A stretch of 64,000 bases of DNA from JANRKF01 sp033763575 (GTDB taxonomy: Bacteria; Pseudomonadota; Alphaproteobacteria; Rickettsiales; SXRF01), in the NCBI GenBank assembly GCA_033763575.1, contig JANRKF010000026.1:62001-126000 (forward strand), in the 5' to 3' direction. The position numbers were made by a program, and so were the translations under genes. The notes beneath the pieces are model-generated. The model saw only the letters and a list, made by a program, of their open reading frames with translations. It made no database searches and was not told the DNA's origin. Positions 7,382-16,558 of this stretch are shown here, piece after piece. Within the stretch, counting starts at the first letter, position 1, and each line of letters opens with the position of its first letter.

Positions 7382-9007
7382 ATGCGCATTTTAGGACTGC
7401 ATAAGGACCCATGGCATAACACCGGAGCAGCGGCGCTTTCCGACGCGGCTGGCGGGGTTCCGCATATCGTCCAGCTGGCCGAGGAAAGGCTCGATCGGGT
7501 GAAGGATTCGCGGGCGTTTCCGGCACTTTCGACGGCAGCCTGCATGCGGGCGCTCGGCATCGATGTCGTGGAAGATTTCGACATGGTGGTGCTCGACCAT
7601 ATCATGCGGCCAAGTCTCACGGAAGATTTCCATAAAACGCCCTGCCGCAGCGATACGTTTTTAAACGCGCTGCCGCCGGAAAGAATCCACATCATCAACC
7701 ACCATCTCGCGCATGCGGCGGCGGTGTTTTATTCGTCGCCTTACAAGGAGGCCGCGATCCTCATCGTCGATGGGCGCGGCTCGGAAAAAGAAACCCAGAG
7801 CTTGTTTATCGGTAGCGACAAGGATATCCGGCTGGTCGCGCGTACCACCACCATCGGCATCGGTTTGTTATACGCCGCCGTCACGCAGGCGATTGGCTTC
7901 GGCTTATTGCAGGAAGGCAAGACCATGGGGCTGGCACCATATGGCGCGAATATTGGCAGAAAAATTCTTGATATTCCGCAGCGCTATGACGGTATCATCA
8001 CCGATTACAGCGCCATCTGTGTCGATGGAAATTATGACTTAAAAGGCGCGCATGCGCCCATTGAAACTTTTGAAGATAAAGCACGCGCGGCTTTTGAAGT
8101 GCAGCAGGAATGCGAATCGGCGATGCTGCATCTCGCCGCTTTCGCCAAAGCGCAAACCGGCATGGAATATTTGTGTATTTCGGGCGGGGTGGCGCTTAAT
8201 TCCGTGGCCAATAACAAAATCATGCAGCGAGGCATCTTCAAGGATATTTTCATCAACCCTGCCGCTTCCGACACGGGAATTCCCTTGGGCTGTGCACTTC
8301 ATGGCTATCATGCCATCGCTCGGAAACCAAGGCTGGGTAATACATTATCGGCCTATCTCGGGCCGGATTACAGCGACGATGACGATGCGCGGGCGCTGGA
8401 AAATGTGCCGGGGCTCAAAGTGATCGGGCGCGGCGCTGAGGACGTGGCGGCACAGCTGCTCGCGGAAAATTATATTGTGGCGTGCTGCCGCGGGCGCTCG
8501 GAAATGGGACCAAGGTCGCTCGGTAACCGAAGCATCCTGATGAGCCCGCTTAAGGCGGAGAATAAGGATGTACTCAATTCACGCGTCAAGCATCGCGAAA
8601 GTTTCCGCCCGTTCGCGCCGGCGGTGATGGCGGAATTTACGCAAGATTATTTCGCCATTGATCGTGAAAGTCCTTTCATGCTGCTGGTGCCGGAAACGCG
8701 CGAAGCAAAACGCAATGTCATCCCGGCAGTGACGCATGTTGACGGTACGGCTAGACTACAGACCGTGTCGGAGCGTGACAACGCGCCTTTTTACGCGCTT
8801 ATCCGTGCGTTTTATGAGAAGACCGGCGTGCCGGTGTTGCTGAATACCTCGTTCAACGTGGCGGGCGAGCCGATTGTCGAAACGCCTGCCGATGCGGTGC
8901 GCTGTTTCCTCGGCACCGAAATCGATGCGTTGTTTTTGGGCAGCCGCATTGCCATTAAAGAAAACGTCTGGAAAAAAATGGAAGCCCATGTTCAAGCCAC
9001 AGCCTGA
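7382..9007 (+). CDS. Carbamoyltransferase (NodU/CmcH/TobZ family)
   Basis: It transfers a carbamoyl group from carbamoyl phosphate, through carbamoyl-AMP, to a hydroxyl on a sugar or other small molecule. The 541-residue product has both family domains. The N-terminal Kae1-like domain carries the metal-binding INHHLAHAAAVF and the phosphate loop IVDGRGSEKET. The C-terminal YrdC-related part has GRSEMGPRSLGNRSIL and LLNTSFNVAGEPIVETP. I start it at ATG 7382 (MRILGLHKD), which matches the family N-terminus; an in-frame ATG at 7352 has no ribosome binding site. It overlaps the next gene by 20 bases, so the two are probably translationally coupled. Confidence 0.92.
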   Translation: MRILGLHKDPWHNTGAAALSDAAGGVPHIVQLAEERLDRVKDSRAFPALSTAACMRALGIDVVEDFDMVVLDHIMRPSLTEDFHKTPCRSDTFLNALPPERIHIINHHLAHAAAVFYSSPYKEAAILIVDGRGSEKETQSLFIGSDKDIRLVARTTTIGIGLLYAAVTQAIGFGLLQEGKTMGLAPYGANIGRKILDIPQRYDGIITDYSAICVDGNYDLKGAHAPIETFEDKARAAFEVQQECESAMLHLAAFAKAQTGMEYLCISGGVALNSVANNKIMQRGIFKDIFINPAASDTGIPLGCALHGYHAIARKPRLGNTLSAYLGPDYSDDDDARALENVPGLKVIGRGAEDVAAQLLAENYIVACCRGRSEMGPRSLGNRSILMSPLKAENKDVLNSRVKHRESFRPFAPAVMAEFTQDYFAIDRESPFMLLVPETREAKRNVIPAVTHVDGTARLQTVSERDNAPFYALIRAFYEKTGVPVLLNTSFNVAGEPIVETPADAVRCFLGTEIDALFLGSRIAIKENVWKKMEAHVQATA

Positions 9008-10088
9008 CCTTGACGATTACGCCAACAACATGTTCCGCTTCGAGCGGCTGCATGATGGCTGGATCGACGATTGCGCGACTTACCTGAAGCATGTTTTCGG
9101 TGCGCGGATTGAAGGCGCGGTGGTGGTGGATTATGCCTTCGGGCGCGGCAACTGGTCGCTTGCTTTTCTGCGCGCGGGAGCTTTGCGCGTGGTTGCTGTT
9201 GATGCTTCCAGAAGCAATGTTGAGCGCCTTGCGCATTATTGCGCACAGGAAAAAATCACCGGCATTGACATTCGCTGCGGCAACGTGCTCGACAAGCCCA
9301 TCGATGTACAGGCGGATATTCTGTGGCTCTATGGTATTTTCCCGGCGATAATTGACCAGCATGTTTTCACCACGGCATTACTCACCATGGCGAAGCCGGA
9401 TGCATTGGTGTTGGCTTATGGCTTTGATAAGCATTCACTGCGTGAATTTGTTGTGGAACATGCACGGATGGGAACGCATTATACGACCGAAGACGCCTTT
9501 CGTAAGGATAGCCTGAAATTCACTCCCGCCGGCCGCATGCGCGCGCGCGACGACCTCACCGCACCACATGTGGAGTGGCACACGGCGGAAGGGCTGGCAC
9601 GGCAATTCGCACCTTTCGGTTTCAACCCGATCCGGCAACTGGGGGACTTCCGCACGGTGATGCGCGGCTATAGCAATGCGGAATTCTCACCGCACCATCT
9701 GCTGTTGGCGCGTGGTGAAAAGTCGATCGCTGTGGGAGAACCCACGCGGCATTTTTCCGGTGATATCGAAATCCTCACTGCATTATGGGATGCGCTCTGG
9801 CCGCATCTAAGCCAAGACGAACGGCGCGATCTTTCGATCAGCGCCTTCAGCACGCATTTCAGCCATCTGGATGCGTCGGGTAATCCCGAACAGAGCGTGC
9901 TGCAACTCTATCTCTTGCTGTTTTACGGGCTGCGTTCAAAGGATGTAGAGGCGGCTTCGGTTCAGCCGTTGGCGGCTTCCATGATGCAGCTCGGTGAGCA
10001 GGCGCTGGCCAATGCGCCGCGCAGCGATGGACCGAAGATGGAGGCATTCCTCATACGCTATTTGCAATCGAATACGATCAGGATTTAG
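8988..10088 (+). CDS. Class I SAM-dependent methyltransferase
   Basis: A 366-residue protein. The SAM-binding glycine loop is VVDYAFGRGNWSLAF (about residues 38-52), followed by the acidic strand end VVAVDAS and by IRCGNVLDKP. The segment ADILWLYGIFP matches the post-II motif. The C-terminal third (from about 250) is an extra helical region with no motif I know. It probably methylates a sugar or carbamoylated intermediate, since the start codon lies inside the carbamoyltransferase gene and the aminotransferase follows after two bases. The ATG at 8988 is preceded by GGAAG. Confidence 0.8.
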   Translation: MFKPQPDLDDYANNMFRFERLHDGWIDDCATYLKHVFGARIEGAVVVDYAFGRGNWSLAFLRAGALRVVAVDASRSNVERLAHYCAQEKITGIDIRCGNVLDKPIDVQADILWLYGIFPAIIDQHVFTTALLTMAKPDALVLAYGFDKHSLREFVVEHARMGTHYTTEDAFRKDSLKFTPAGRMRARDDLTAPHVEWHTAEGLARQFAPFGFNPIRQLGDFRTVMRGYSNAEFSPHHLLLARGEKSIAVGEPTRHFSGDIEILTALWDALWPHLSQDERRDLSISAFSTHFSHLDASGNPEQSVLQLYLLLFYGLRSKDVEAASVQPLAASMMQLGEQALANAPRSDGPKMEAFLIRYLQSNTIRI

Positions 10089-10090
10089 GC

Positions 10091-11221
10091 ATGACCGTTC
10101 CTGTCTTCAAACCCTTGCTCACCGAAGATGAGAAAAATGCGGCCGTTGCGGCTATTGATAATGGCTGGCTTGGCATGGGCGCATTCGTCGGAGAATTCGA
10201 AGCGGCGATCACCACGTTTCTCGGTCGTGGCGAGACGCTTCATACGGTTGCGGTAAGCACTGGGCATGCGGCGCTGCATCTTATCTTGATGGAGATGGGT
10301 ATTGGCGCGGGCGATGAGGTTATCACCGCCTCGTTCAATAACATTGCTGATTTCCAGGCCGTACTGGCGGTTGGCGCGGCGCCGGTTTTTTGTGATATTC
10401 TGCCGGACTCGCTTTGCATTGATCCGGAGTCGGCGGAAAGAATGATAGGGCCAAAAACAAAGGCTATCCTCATCATGGATTATGCGTGCCATCTGTGCGA
10501 TTACGCAGCATTCCGGGCATTGAGTGAAAAAACCGGCGTGCCGATTATCCATGATGCGGCGCATTCGTTCGGTGGGTTTACCGAAAGTAGGCCGGTTGGC
10601 GGCCAATTTGATTTTACGATGTTCAGCTTTGACCCGGTGAAAAATATCACCTGCATTGATGGCGGCGCGATCATCGTCAAAGACGAAAAGCGGGTGGCCT
10701 CCTTGCGCGAAAAACGCCTGATCGGCATGGGGCAGCCCTCGGAAGTGATGTACCGGAACGCCCGCGCATGGACCTATGATGTGCAGCAGCTGGGTTATCG
10801 CTACCATCTTGCGAACCTGCACGCGGCCATCGGTATCGCGCAATTGAAGAAGCTGGATTTCATCCGCTCTTCCCGTGTTGAAGCATGCCGCACTTATACA
10901 CAGCGGCTTGCCGGTATTGAAGGGCTTGTACTTCCCGCAAGCGATTTCAGCGAGGCGCTGCCGTTCATTTATTATGTGCGCGTGCAGCATGGAAAACGCG
11001 CGGAATTTATTCAATCTCTTAAAGAGCAGGGGGTGGATACCGGCATCCACTGGCAGCCTGGTCACCGCTTCAGCCTGTTTGTGCAAGCGCGGCGCGATGC
11101 CCTGCCCGTCACCGAACGTATTGCAGAAGAAATCGTTACGCTACCGTTACATTCGGGTATGGATAAGGACGAGCAGGAAAGGGTTATCGCCGCGGTTAAG
11201 GGTTTTTTTAAAAGAACCTGA
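10091..11221 (+). CDS. DegT/DnrJ/EryC1-family PLP-dependent sugar aminotransferase
   Basis: A 376-residue aminotransferase that converts an NDP-keto-sugar to an amino-sugar. Visible landmarks are GWLGMGAFVGEFE, VSTGHAALHL, DAAHSFGG (aspartate that contacts the PLP nitrogen), and FSFDPVKNIT with the Schiff-base lysine. VDTGIHWQPGHRF is the family's C-terminal motif (usually GIxxxxHY). It is the third gene of the carbamoyltransferase-methyltransferase-aminotransferase operon, two bases after the preceding stop. Its end overlaps the convergent C-methyltransferase by 14 bases. Confidence 0.9.
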   Translation: MTVPVFKPLLTEDEKNAAVAAIDNGWLGMGAFVGEFEAAITTFLGRGETLHTVAVSTGHAALHLILMEMGIGAGDEVITASFNNIADFQAVLAVGAAPVFCDILPDSLCIDPESAERMIGPKTKAILIMDYACHLCDYAAFRALSEKTGVPIIHDAAHSFGGFTESRPVGGQFDFTMFSFDPVKNITCIDGGAIIVKDEKRVASLREKRLIGMGQPSEVMYRNARAWTYDVQQLGYRYHLANLHAAIGIAQLKKLDFIRSSRVEACRTYTQRLAGIEGLVLPASDFSEALPFIYYVRVQHGKRAEFIQSLKEQGVDTGIHWQPGHRFSLFVQARRDALPVTERIAEEIVTLPLHSGMDKDEQERVIAAVKGFFKRT

Positions 11222-12431
11222 GTGTCGGGATTGCGGTGACGAACTGGCCGCCCCATTCGCGGATGTAGCTGTGTTGCTCGACTACTTCGTCCAGAATATT
11301 CCAGGGCAGTATCACGACGATGTCGGGTTTTCGTTCGCGCAGCGCAACGGGTGCGACGATGGGGATGTGCGAGCCGGGCATGAATTTCCCTTGCTTGGAT
11401 GGGGCGGCGTCGCAGACATAGGGGATCAGATCGGGCTTGATGCCGGCGAAATTGAGCAGGGTGTTGCCCTTGGCGGCGGCACCGTAGGCGGCAATTTTCT
11501 TGCCTTCTTCTTTGCTTTTTACTAGAAAGGTGAGAAAATTATTTTTGATCTCCTCGGTGGTAGACTGGAATTGTTCGTAGGTGGAAATCTGTTTCAGGCC
11601 GCGCATTTCTTCTGCACGTAATATGTTTTCTACGCCAGGAGATTCAGGCCGCTTATCTTCAGCGTGGCAACCATAGACGCGCAGACTTCCGCCATGGGTG
11701 GATAGCTCTTCCGCGTCGATTACTTTCAGGCCGACGCTTTCGAAAATGCGGCGTACGGCGCACAGTGTCAGGTAGGAAAAATGCTCGTGATAGACGGTAT
11801 CAAACTGGCCGCCGGCGATCATCTGCATAAGGTGAGGGAATTCAAGCGTGACGGTGCCACCCGGTTTTAGAAGCGATTTAAGCCCGACGGTGAAATCGTT
11901 GATGTCCGGCACATGGGCAAAAACATTGTTGCAGATAATGAGGTCCGCCTGTTTTCCCTGCTCGCGCAATTCGCTTGCGAGCGCGCCACCGAAAAATTTC
12001 CGCAGCACCGGGATGCCCAGCTTTTCCGCTGCCTGCGCCGTGCTGTCGGTCGGTTCGATGCCGAGGCAGGGGATGCCTGCGGCGACAAAATTCCTAAGCA
12101 GGTAACCGTCGTTGGAGGCGATCTCGACGACGAGGCTGTTTTTATCCAGCGCCAGTTTTTTGGTAATCATCTCGCAGTAGTTTTTTGCATGCGCCAGCCA
12201 GCTGGCGGAGATGGAGGAGAAATAGGCGTAGTCTGGATCGAACAGGCTGTCGGCGCTGGCGAAATCCTGCGTCTGCACCAGCCAGCACTCATCGCAGACA
12301 TAAATTTTCAGCGGATAATGAGTTTCCGGCTTCTCGAGCTGCGCCTCTGTCAGATAAGCGTTGGATGGCGGCGGGCTACCGAGATCGAGGAACACATGCA
12401 CAAGCGGTGTATGGCAATGGCGGCAGTTCAC
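11208..12431 (-). CDS. NDP-hexose C-methyltransferase (TylCIII/NovU type)
   Basis: A 407-residue SAM-dependent methyltransferase that adds a branch methyl group to an NDP-keto-sugar. The N-terminal zinc module CRHCHTPL...CDECW is followed by the SAM-binding VVEIASNDGYLLRNF, the catalytic-region YHEHFSYLT, HGGSLRVYG, and the C-terminal Rossmann-like IAAYGAAAKGNTLLNF. Together these are diagnostic for the family. The start is GTG at 12431, and the last bases of rfbC (TGA) overlap that GTG, so the two genes are coupled. The pairing suggests a C-methylated deoxy-sugar made from the dTDP-rhamnose branch. Confidence 0.9.
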   Translation of the reverse strand: MNCRHCHTPLVHVFLDLGSPPPSNAYLTEAQLEKPETHYPLKIYVCDECWLVQTQDFASADSLFDPDYAYFSSISASWLAHAKNYCEMITKKLALDKNSLVVEIASNDGYLLRNFVAAGIPCLGIEPTDSTAQAAEKLGIPVLRKFFGGALASELREQGKQADLIICNNVFAHVPDINDFTVGLKSLLKPGGTVTLEFPHLMQMIAGGQFDTVYHEHFSYLTLCAVRRIFESVGLKVIDAEELSTHGGSLRVYGCHAEDKRPESPGVENILRAEEMRGLKQISTYEQFQSTTEEIKNNFLTFLVKSKEEGKKIAAYGAAAKGNTLLNFAGIKPDLIPYVCDAAPSKQGKFMPGSHIPIVAPVALRERKPDIVVILPWNILDEVVEQHSYIREWGGQFVTAIPTLRFF

Positions 12432-12976
12432 AGCGCTAGCCCTTCAAATGCGTTGCCGATGGGCGGGTAGTTGCTGTCGCGCGTGGAGAGTTCTTTAGGC
12501 GGCAGCGGCCATGTGATGGAAACTGCCGGGTCATCATAAGCGAGTCCGCCTTCCACCTCTGGATGATAAGCTGCGGTGTGGAGATAAAGCAATTCACATT
12601 CCGGCTCCAGTGTTTGGAACCCGTGGGCGCAGCCTTCGGGGATGACCATCGTTTTTGTGCCCGGCGATAATGTTTCCGCATGCCAGCGCAGGAAGGTGGG
12701 GGAATTTTTGCGCAGGTCCACCACCACGTCCCAGACTTTGCCTTTCACACAACGCACCAGTTTGATCTCGGCATGAGGTGGCGACTGATAATGCAGGCCG
12801 CGAATAGCACCCTGCGCATGGGTGAGCGAATGGTTAGCCTGCACGACGCGACGCCCTGCCAGCACGTCGGAAAGCGTTCGTTCGCAATACAGGCGCGTGA
12901 ACTCGCCGCGGGAATCTTTCACGGTTTGCGTTTCAATAATAACTGCGCCCGCAATGGGTGTGAGTAGTATGTTCAT
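12428..12976 (-). CDS. rfbC: dTDP-4-dehydrorhamnose 3,5-epimerase-family protein
   Basis: A 182-residue cupin-fold epimerase. It has the family landmarks DSRGEFTRLYCE, VQANHSLTHAQGAIRGLHYQ (catalytic histidine in RGLHYQ), GKVWDVVVDLRKNSP, PEGCAHGFQTL and the late GLAYDDPAVSI-W. It could be the 3,5-epimerase of dTDP-L-rhamnose synthesis or a 3- or 5-epimerase for a related deoxy-sugar, which fits its coupling to a C-methyltransferase. The ATG at 12976 has GGAG eight bases upstream; an earlier in-frame start at 13000 lacks one. No rfbA, rfbB or rfbD lies in the window. Confidence 0.9.
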   Translation of the reverse strand: MNILLTPIAGAVIIETQTVKDSRGEFTRLYCERTLSDVLAGRRVVQANHSLTHAQGAIRGLHYQSPPHAEIKLVRCVKGKVWDVVVDLRKNSPTFLRWHAETLSPGTKTMVIPEGCAHGFQTLEPECELLYLHTAAYHPEVEGGLAYDDPAVSITWPLPPKELSTRDSNYPPIGNAFEGLAL

Positions 12977-13072
12977 CCAATGCTCCGTTGCCGCCACCAT
13001 ATCCGCAGCACTATGCCGTGCAAGCGCAAAATTCCGCTTTCCTTGGCGGGGCGAAGAAAATAGATTGGCTTC

Positions 13073-14959
13073 ATGATAAATTTCAGGTGGATATATTTGC
13101 TGGTCGCCCTTGCCGTTACTGCCGTGAGCATGGCGGTTTGCATGCTCAATGAGAAAAGCCGAGCGAGCATCGACCTTTCCTTAAACGGCTCGCGGCCCCT
13201 GTACGGCCTTATCATCGCCACCTCGCATTACCAGTTCGGAAGTCCGCTTTATAGCTTTTACACGCCGGTGGAAGAAGTGTTTTTTACCAAGAAAACGCAC
13301 CGCTGGAAGGAGGTGGACGGGCTGATTGAAAAAGCGCGCGCCATCGCCCCGGCGACGCTGACTTCGGAAAAATTGCAGCAGGGTTTTGGCGCGCTGCATC
13401 TGGACGATAAGGGTATTATATTGTGGTATGCGGCGGCGTTTGCGCTGTTCGGGCCGCAGCTTCAAAGCATTTATGCGCTGTATTTTCTGATGATGGCGGG
13501 GTCGCTCGGACTATTCTGGCTGTCCTTCCGCCGGGACCCGCCTGCGCTCATGCTGATGGCGCTGTATCCGCTGGCGCATCTGGGGATCGCCGGGTATGCG
13601 CTGGCGAGCAACACCGATATTGTCGGCTCGCTGTTTGGCACGCGGCCTTTTACGATGCTGGCGGCGCTGCCTGTGCTCCACCTTGCGCTGCTGATGCTGC
13701 GCGGGCGCGCGCCTTCGCGCTGGCTGGCGGCGGGCGCGGCGATGCAGATTCTCTACTTGCTGCTGATTATCGAGGTGCGGTCTTCGGCCAAGGCGCAGAT
13801 ACTGTTCCTGTTGTTGGTCGCTGTCGCCTGCCTGCTAAAGCATCGGCAGAAGGCGCTGTGGGTGCCGGTGGCGTTGTGCATCGGCCTTGCGGGCGCGGCG
13901 GGCATGTATGCCGCTGCCGTTCCGCATGAGTTGCGGGTGAAGACTACCGCGCACCCATTCTGGTTCAGCGCACTGGCAGGGTTTACTCTGAACCCGCAGC
14001 TTACCGACGATTTATTCCAGTTCACAAAAGTCTTTACGCCTAATCCGCTGGCGGACAGGCTTTATAAGCCCGACGGCAGCATGAAGCCATCGCCCTCGGC
14101 CGATGCGCTGGCATGGATGTCGATCACCGGTTTTGCCAAGGTGGAATTTGATGAAGATATCAGCGGTTATATCTGGGGTGGTCCGGAAAACGCGAATTTC
14201 GCTATGGTGGAAAAGTATGGAAAACGCCTGCTGTTTTATGAGCTGGCGCGGCGGCCCGTAGAATTCGCAGAGCTTTATCTCGTGGATAAAACCACAAACC
14301 TGCTGCTCATCCTTGGGCAGGTGATACGGAATCTGCCGCTGGCCGATATAGCGGTGGCGGCTTTTATCCTTGGGATGATGGCGGGTACGGCGTGGCTGCC
14401 CGGGTTCAAAATAATTGTGCCGCTGCTTGCCACTAGCTTCGCGCTGTCGCTTGCGCCTTCTTACTGGTTCGTCCCTTCGACGATCAGCATGTATGATTTC
14501 GCGCCTTACCTGTATCTGGGGATATTGTCGGTGGCGGCGGGGTGCGGGGCGATGGCGGCGCGGTTCGCATCGGGCTATTCTCTGAGCTATTACAGCAAAA
14601 GATACTGGCCAGCGGTGTCGCTTGTCGTTGTGCCGCTGGCCATTGCCGGTGCGCTGTTTACCGTGCGCCAGCCGAGCGACAAGGACGCATCGACCATTCT
14701 GATACGAGCGGCGACTTATGGCGAAACGGTCGGTGCGCCGCACGGCAATGCAACGGTTAAACTCCGCCGCGCCTGCAATGGCCGCGTGGCATGTGAATAT
14801 TTTATCGATGTCAGCGTGCTGGGTGATCCGGCGACTGGTGCAGGAAAAGATTTAGCGGTGGAATATAAATGTTCTTATGATTTGCAACCCATCCGGCAGG
14901 TGATGCCCGCCGAGGCGCATGGCCATTGGCTACGCCTTGAATGCCCGGTGCCGCGCTGA
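13073..14959 (+). CDS. Polytopic membrane protein with C-terminal SUEL-lectin-like domain, paralog A
   Basis: A 628-residue inner-membrane protein that I cannot place by name. It has a first membrane helix at about 8-25, then a roughly 90-residue outside loop (NGSRPLYGLIIATSHYQFGS, SFYTPVEEVF, LDDKGIILWY), and about ten further hydrophobic segments. The soluble tail (about 540-628) carries ATYG, RRACNGRVACEY, LGDPATGAGKDLAVEYKCS. This pattern (A-x-YG, C-x-G-x3-C, GDP-x2-G-x2-K-x-L-x-V-x-Y-x-C) matches SUEL/rhamnose-binding lectin domains. It is a close paralog of the product of 17714-19675. The overall build recalls GT-C glycosyltransferases, but no DxD or DE motif is certain. Its role in making or modifying the surface glycan is inference. 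Confidence 0.85.
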   Translation: MINFRWIYLLVALAVTAVSMAVCMLNEKSRASIDLSLNGSRPLYGLIIATSHYQFGSPLYSFYTPVEEVFFTKKTHRWKEVDGLIEKARAIAPATLTSEKLQQGFGALHLDDKGIILWYAAAFALFGPQLQSIYALYFLMMAGSLGLFWLSFRRDPPALMLMALYPLAHLGIAGYALASNTDIVGSLFGTRPFTMLAALPVLHLALLMLRGRAPSRWLAAGAAMQILYLLLIIEVRSSAKAQILFLLLVAVACLLKHRQKALWVPVALCIGLAGAAGMYAAAVPHELRVKTTAHPFWFSALAGFTLNPQLTDDLFQFTKVFTPNPLADRLYKPDGSMKPSPSADALAWMSITGFAKVEFDEDISGYIWGGPENANFAMVEKYGKRLLFYELARRPVEFAELYLVDKTTNLLLILGQVIRNLPLADIAVAAFILGMMAGTAWLPGFKIIVPLLATSFALSLAPSYWFVPSTISMYDFAPYLYLGILSVAAGCGAMAARFASGYSLSYYSKRYWPAVSLVVVPLAIAGALFTVRQPSDKDASTILIRAATYGETVGAPHGNATVKLRRACNGRVACEYFIDVSVLGDPATGAGKDLAVEYKCSYDLQPIRQVMPAEAHGHWLRLECPVPR

Positions 14960-15748
14960 TTAGAGATAATACACGAAGTTATGCCGACACAGACGGTAGA
15001 GCGTGTAGCCGCAGAGCGTGGCCAGCACGAACACGGCGAGCAGCCGGAGCGTGTCGAAGGTGCTGGGTATCGCATGGTAATAGACCAGTGAAATGACCGG
15101 CTGCATCATGATATAGAACGGGTTCCATTCCAGTATGGCTTTCACGTTTTCGGGCAGGAGCGACATCGGGAATGCGACCGCGCTGAACCAGAACAGCAGG
15201 ACGAATGTCACGGTCAGCAACTCGCCGAGGTCGCGGATGTATGGTGCGAGGAAGGCAATGCCGGTCGCTATCGCCATGACAGTGCCGATTATCGGCAGTA
15301 AATAGAGTGGCACCAGCGCGATATGCCAACTCACCGGCTGGCCGGTCACGATGGCGACCACGAACATAGAACCGAAGGCCAAGCAATAAATATAGGCAAG
15401 GCGCAGCACGTCGGCGACCGGGAACACGGTCGAGGAGACGATGCAGCGCTTGAGCGTCTGCGCCTGCGAAAGCAGCGAATTATTGGAACCGATGATAGCG
15501 CTGGAAATAAAATTCCACAGCGGCAGGGTGCTCACGATATAAAGCAGATAATGCTCCACTGGGTAGCGCAGTATCATCGGCATGATGATGACATACACCA
15601 TGACGATGGAGAGTGGTTGCAACAATGTCCACAGGATGCCCAGAAACGAGTTGCGGTATTGCTTATTCACGTTGCTGCGTGCAATCAGGACGACGGTGCG
15701 CCAGTAATACGGGTTCAGGAAAATGCCGAATTGCCGGAAGCTTTTCAT
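14960..15748 (-). CDS. ABC-2 type polysaccharide export permease (Wzm-like)
   Basis: A 262-residue inner-membrane permease with six predicted membrane segments. The N-terminal stretch IARSNVNKQYRNSFLGILWT, with LLQPLSIVMVYVIIMPMI after it, is the hallmark of O-antigen and capsule exporters. Later AIIGSNNSLLSQAQTLKRC and NPFYIMMQPV are also typical. It would move lipid-linked glycan across the inner membrane with the ATPase encoded just upstream, whose stop codon overlaps this start by four bases. It ends one base from the stop of paralog A on the other strand. Confidence 0.9.
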   Translation of the reverse strand: MKSFRQFGIFLNPYYWRTVVLIARSNVNKQYRNSFLGILWTLLQPLSIVMVYVIIMPMILRYPVEHYLLYIVSTLPLWNFISSAIIGSNNSLLSQAQTLKRCIVSSTVFPVADVLRLAYIYCLAFGSMFVVAIVTGQPVSWHIALVPLYLLPIIGTVMAIATGIAFLAPYIRDLGELLTVTFVLLFWFSAVAFPMSLLPENVKAILEWNPFYIMMQPVISLVYYHAIPSTFDTLRLLAVFVLATLCGYTLYRLCRHNFVYYL

Positions 15749-16503
15749 ATGTGCGCCTGTTGCTGGGCGGAGATATGCAGGATGTCGCGGTTATATTGCT
15801 CCAGCAATGCATTGCCGTCCCCTTCGGCGACGATGCGCCCCTGATGCATGAGCAGGAAGCGGTTGCAGATGTTGAGCATCTCCTGCGCGCTGTGGCTCAC
15901 CATGATGGTGATGGCCGACTGGTCGATTTTTTGCCGGATGGCTTCGGTTGATTTCTGGATAAAGCCTTGATCGCCGGCGGCGAAGACCTCGTCGAGAAGC
16001 AGGATATCAGGATGCTGGAAGATCGCTGAGGCAAAGCTCAGCCGCGAGCGCATGCCGGAAGAATAGGTTTTAAGCGGCAGGTCGATCGATTCCGCGAGCT
16101 CGGAAAATTCGATGATTTGCGCTTCTATCGCAGGCGAGTAGAGATGTAGCTTGCCACGGTAGGCGTAGCTCAGCTTGATATTGTCACGCCCGGAAAGTTC
16201 GTCTTCGAAGCCGGCACCCATTTCGATCAGCGGCACCATCGCTCCCCTCACCTGCCGCGTGCCGCCATGGATGGTGTAATTGCCTGAAATGACCTTGAGC
16301 AGCGAGGATTTACCACTGCCGTTCATGCCGAAAATGCCGATGCGGTCGCCGGGTTTGGCGCTTAAGGTAATGTTGTTCAGAATCGGGATGCGGGTGGGGC
16401 GCAAGCGACCGCGGCGCGTAAAGAACTGGCGCAGCGTTGCCGCACGTGCGTGCGTATCGACGCCGAAAACCGACACATTATCGAGATGGATCAATGCAGA
16501 CAT
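15745..16503 (-). CDS. ABC exporter ATP-binding protein (Wzt-like, short form)
   Basis: A 252-residue ATPase with Walker A GMNGSGKSSLLK (about 60-70), signature YSSGMRSRLSF, Walker B DILLLDEV and the switch histidine in MVSHSA. The IPILNNITL and GDRIGIFGMNGSGK contexts match polysaccharide-exporter ATPases. It lacks the C-terminal carbohydrate-binding domain found in the Wzt proteins that recognise capped O-antigen, so export is probably not coupled to a terminal modification in that way. The ATG at 16503 has GAGG upstream; a longer frame to 16524 is less likely. Confidence 0.92.
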   Translation of the reverse strand: MSALIHLDNVSVFGVDTHARAATLRQFFTRRGRLRPTRIPILNNITLSAKPGDRIGIFGMNGSGKSSLLKVISGNYTIHGGTRQVRGAMVPLIEMGAGFEDELSGRDNIKLSYAYRGKLHLYSPAIEAQIIEFSELAESIDLPLKTYSSGMRSRLSFASAIFQHPDILLLDEVFAAGDQGFIQKSTEAIRQKIDQSAITIMVSHSAQEMLNICNRFLLMHQGRIVAEGDGNALLEQYNRDILHISAQQQAHI

Positions 16504-16558
16504 GGGGCGAACCTCTACCAGCAATCGCCGCTGGAAACAAGCCCATTATCGGTGGATA

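Noticed and set aside
8874..8987. N-terminal extension of the methyltransferase at 8988
   Set aside because: The added residues are an out-of-frame reading of the carbamoyltransferase 3' end; the ATG at 8988 has its own ribosome binding site.
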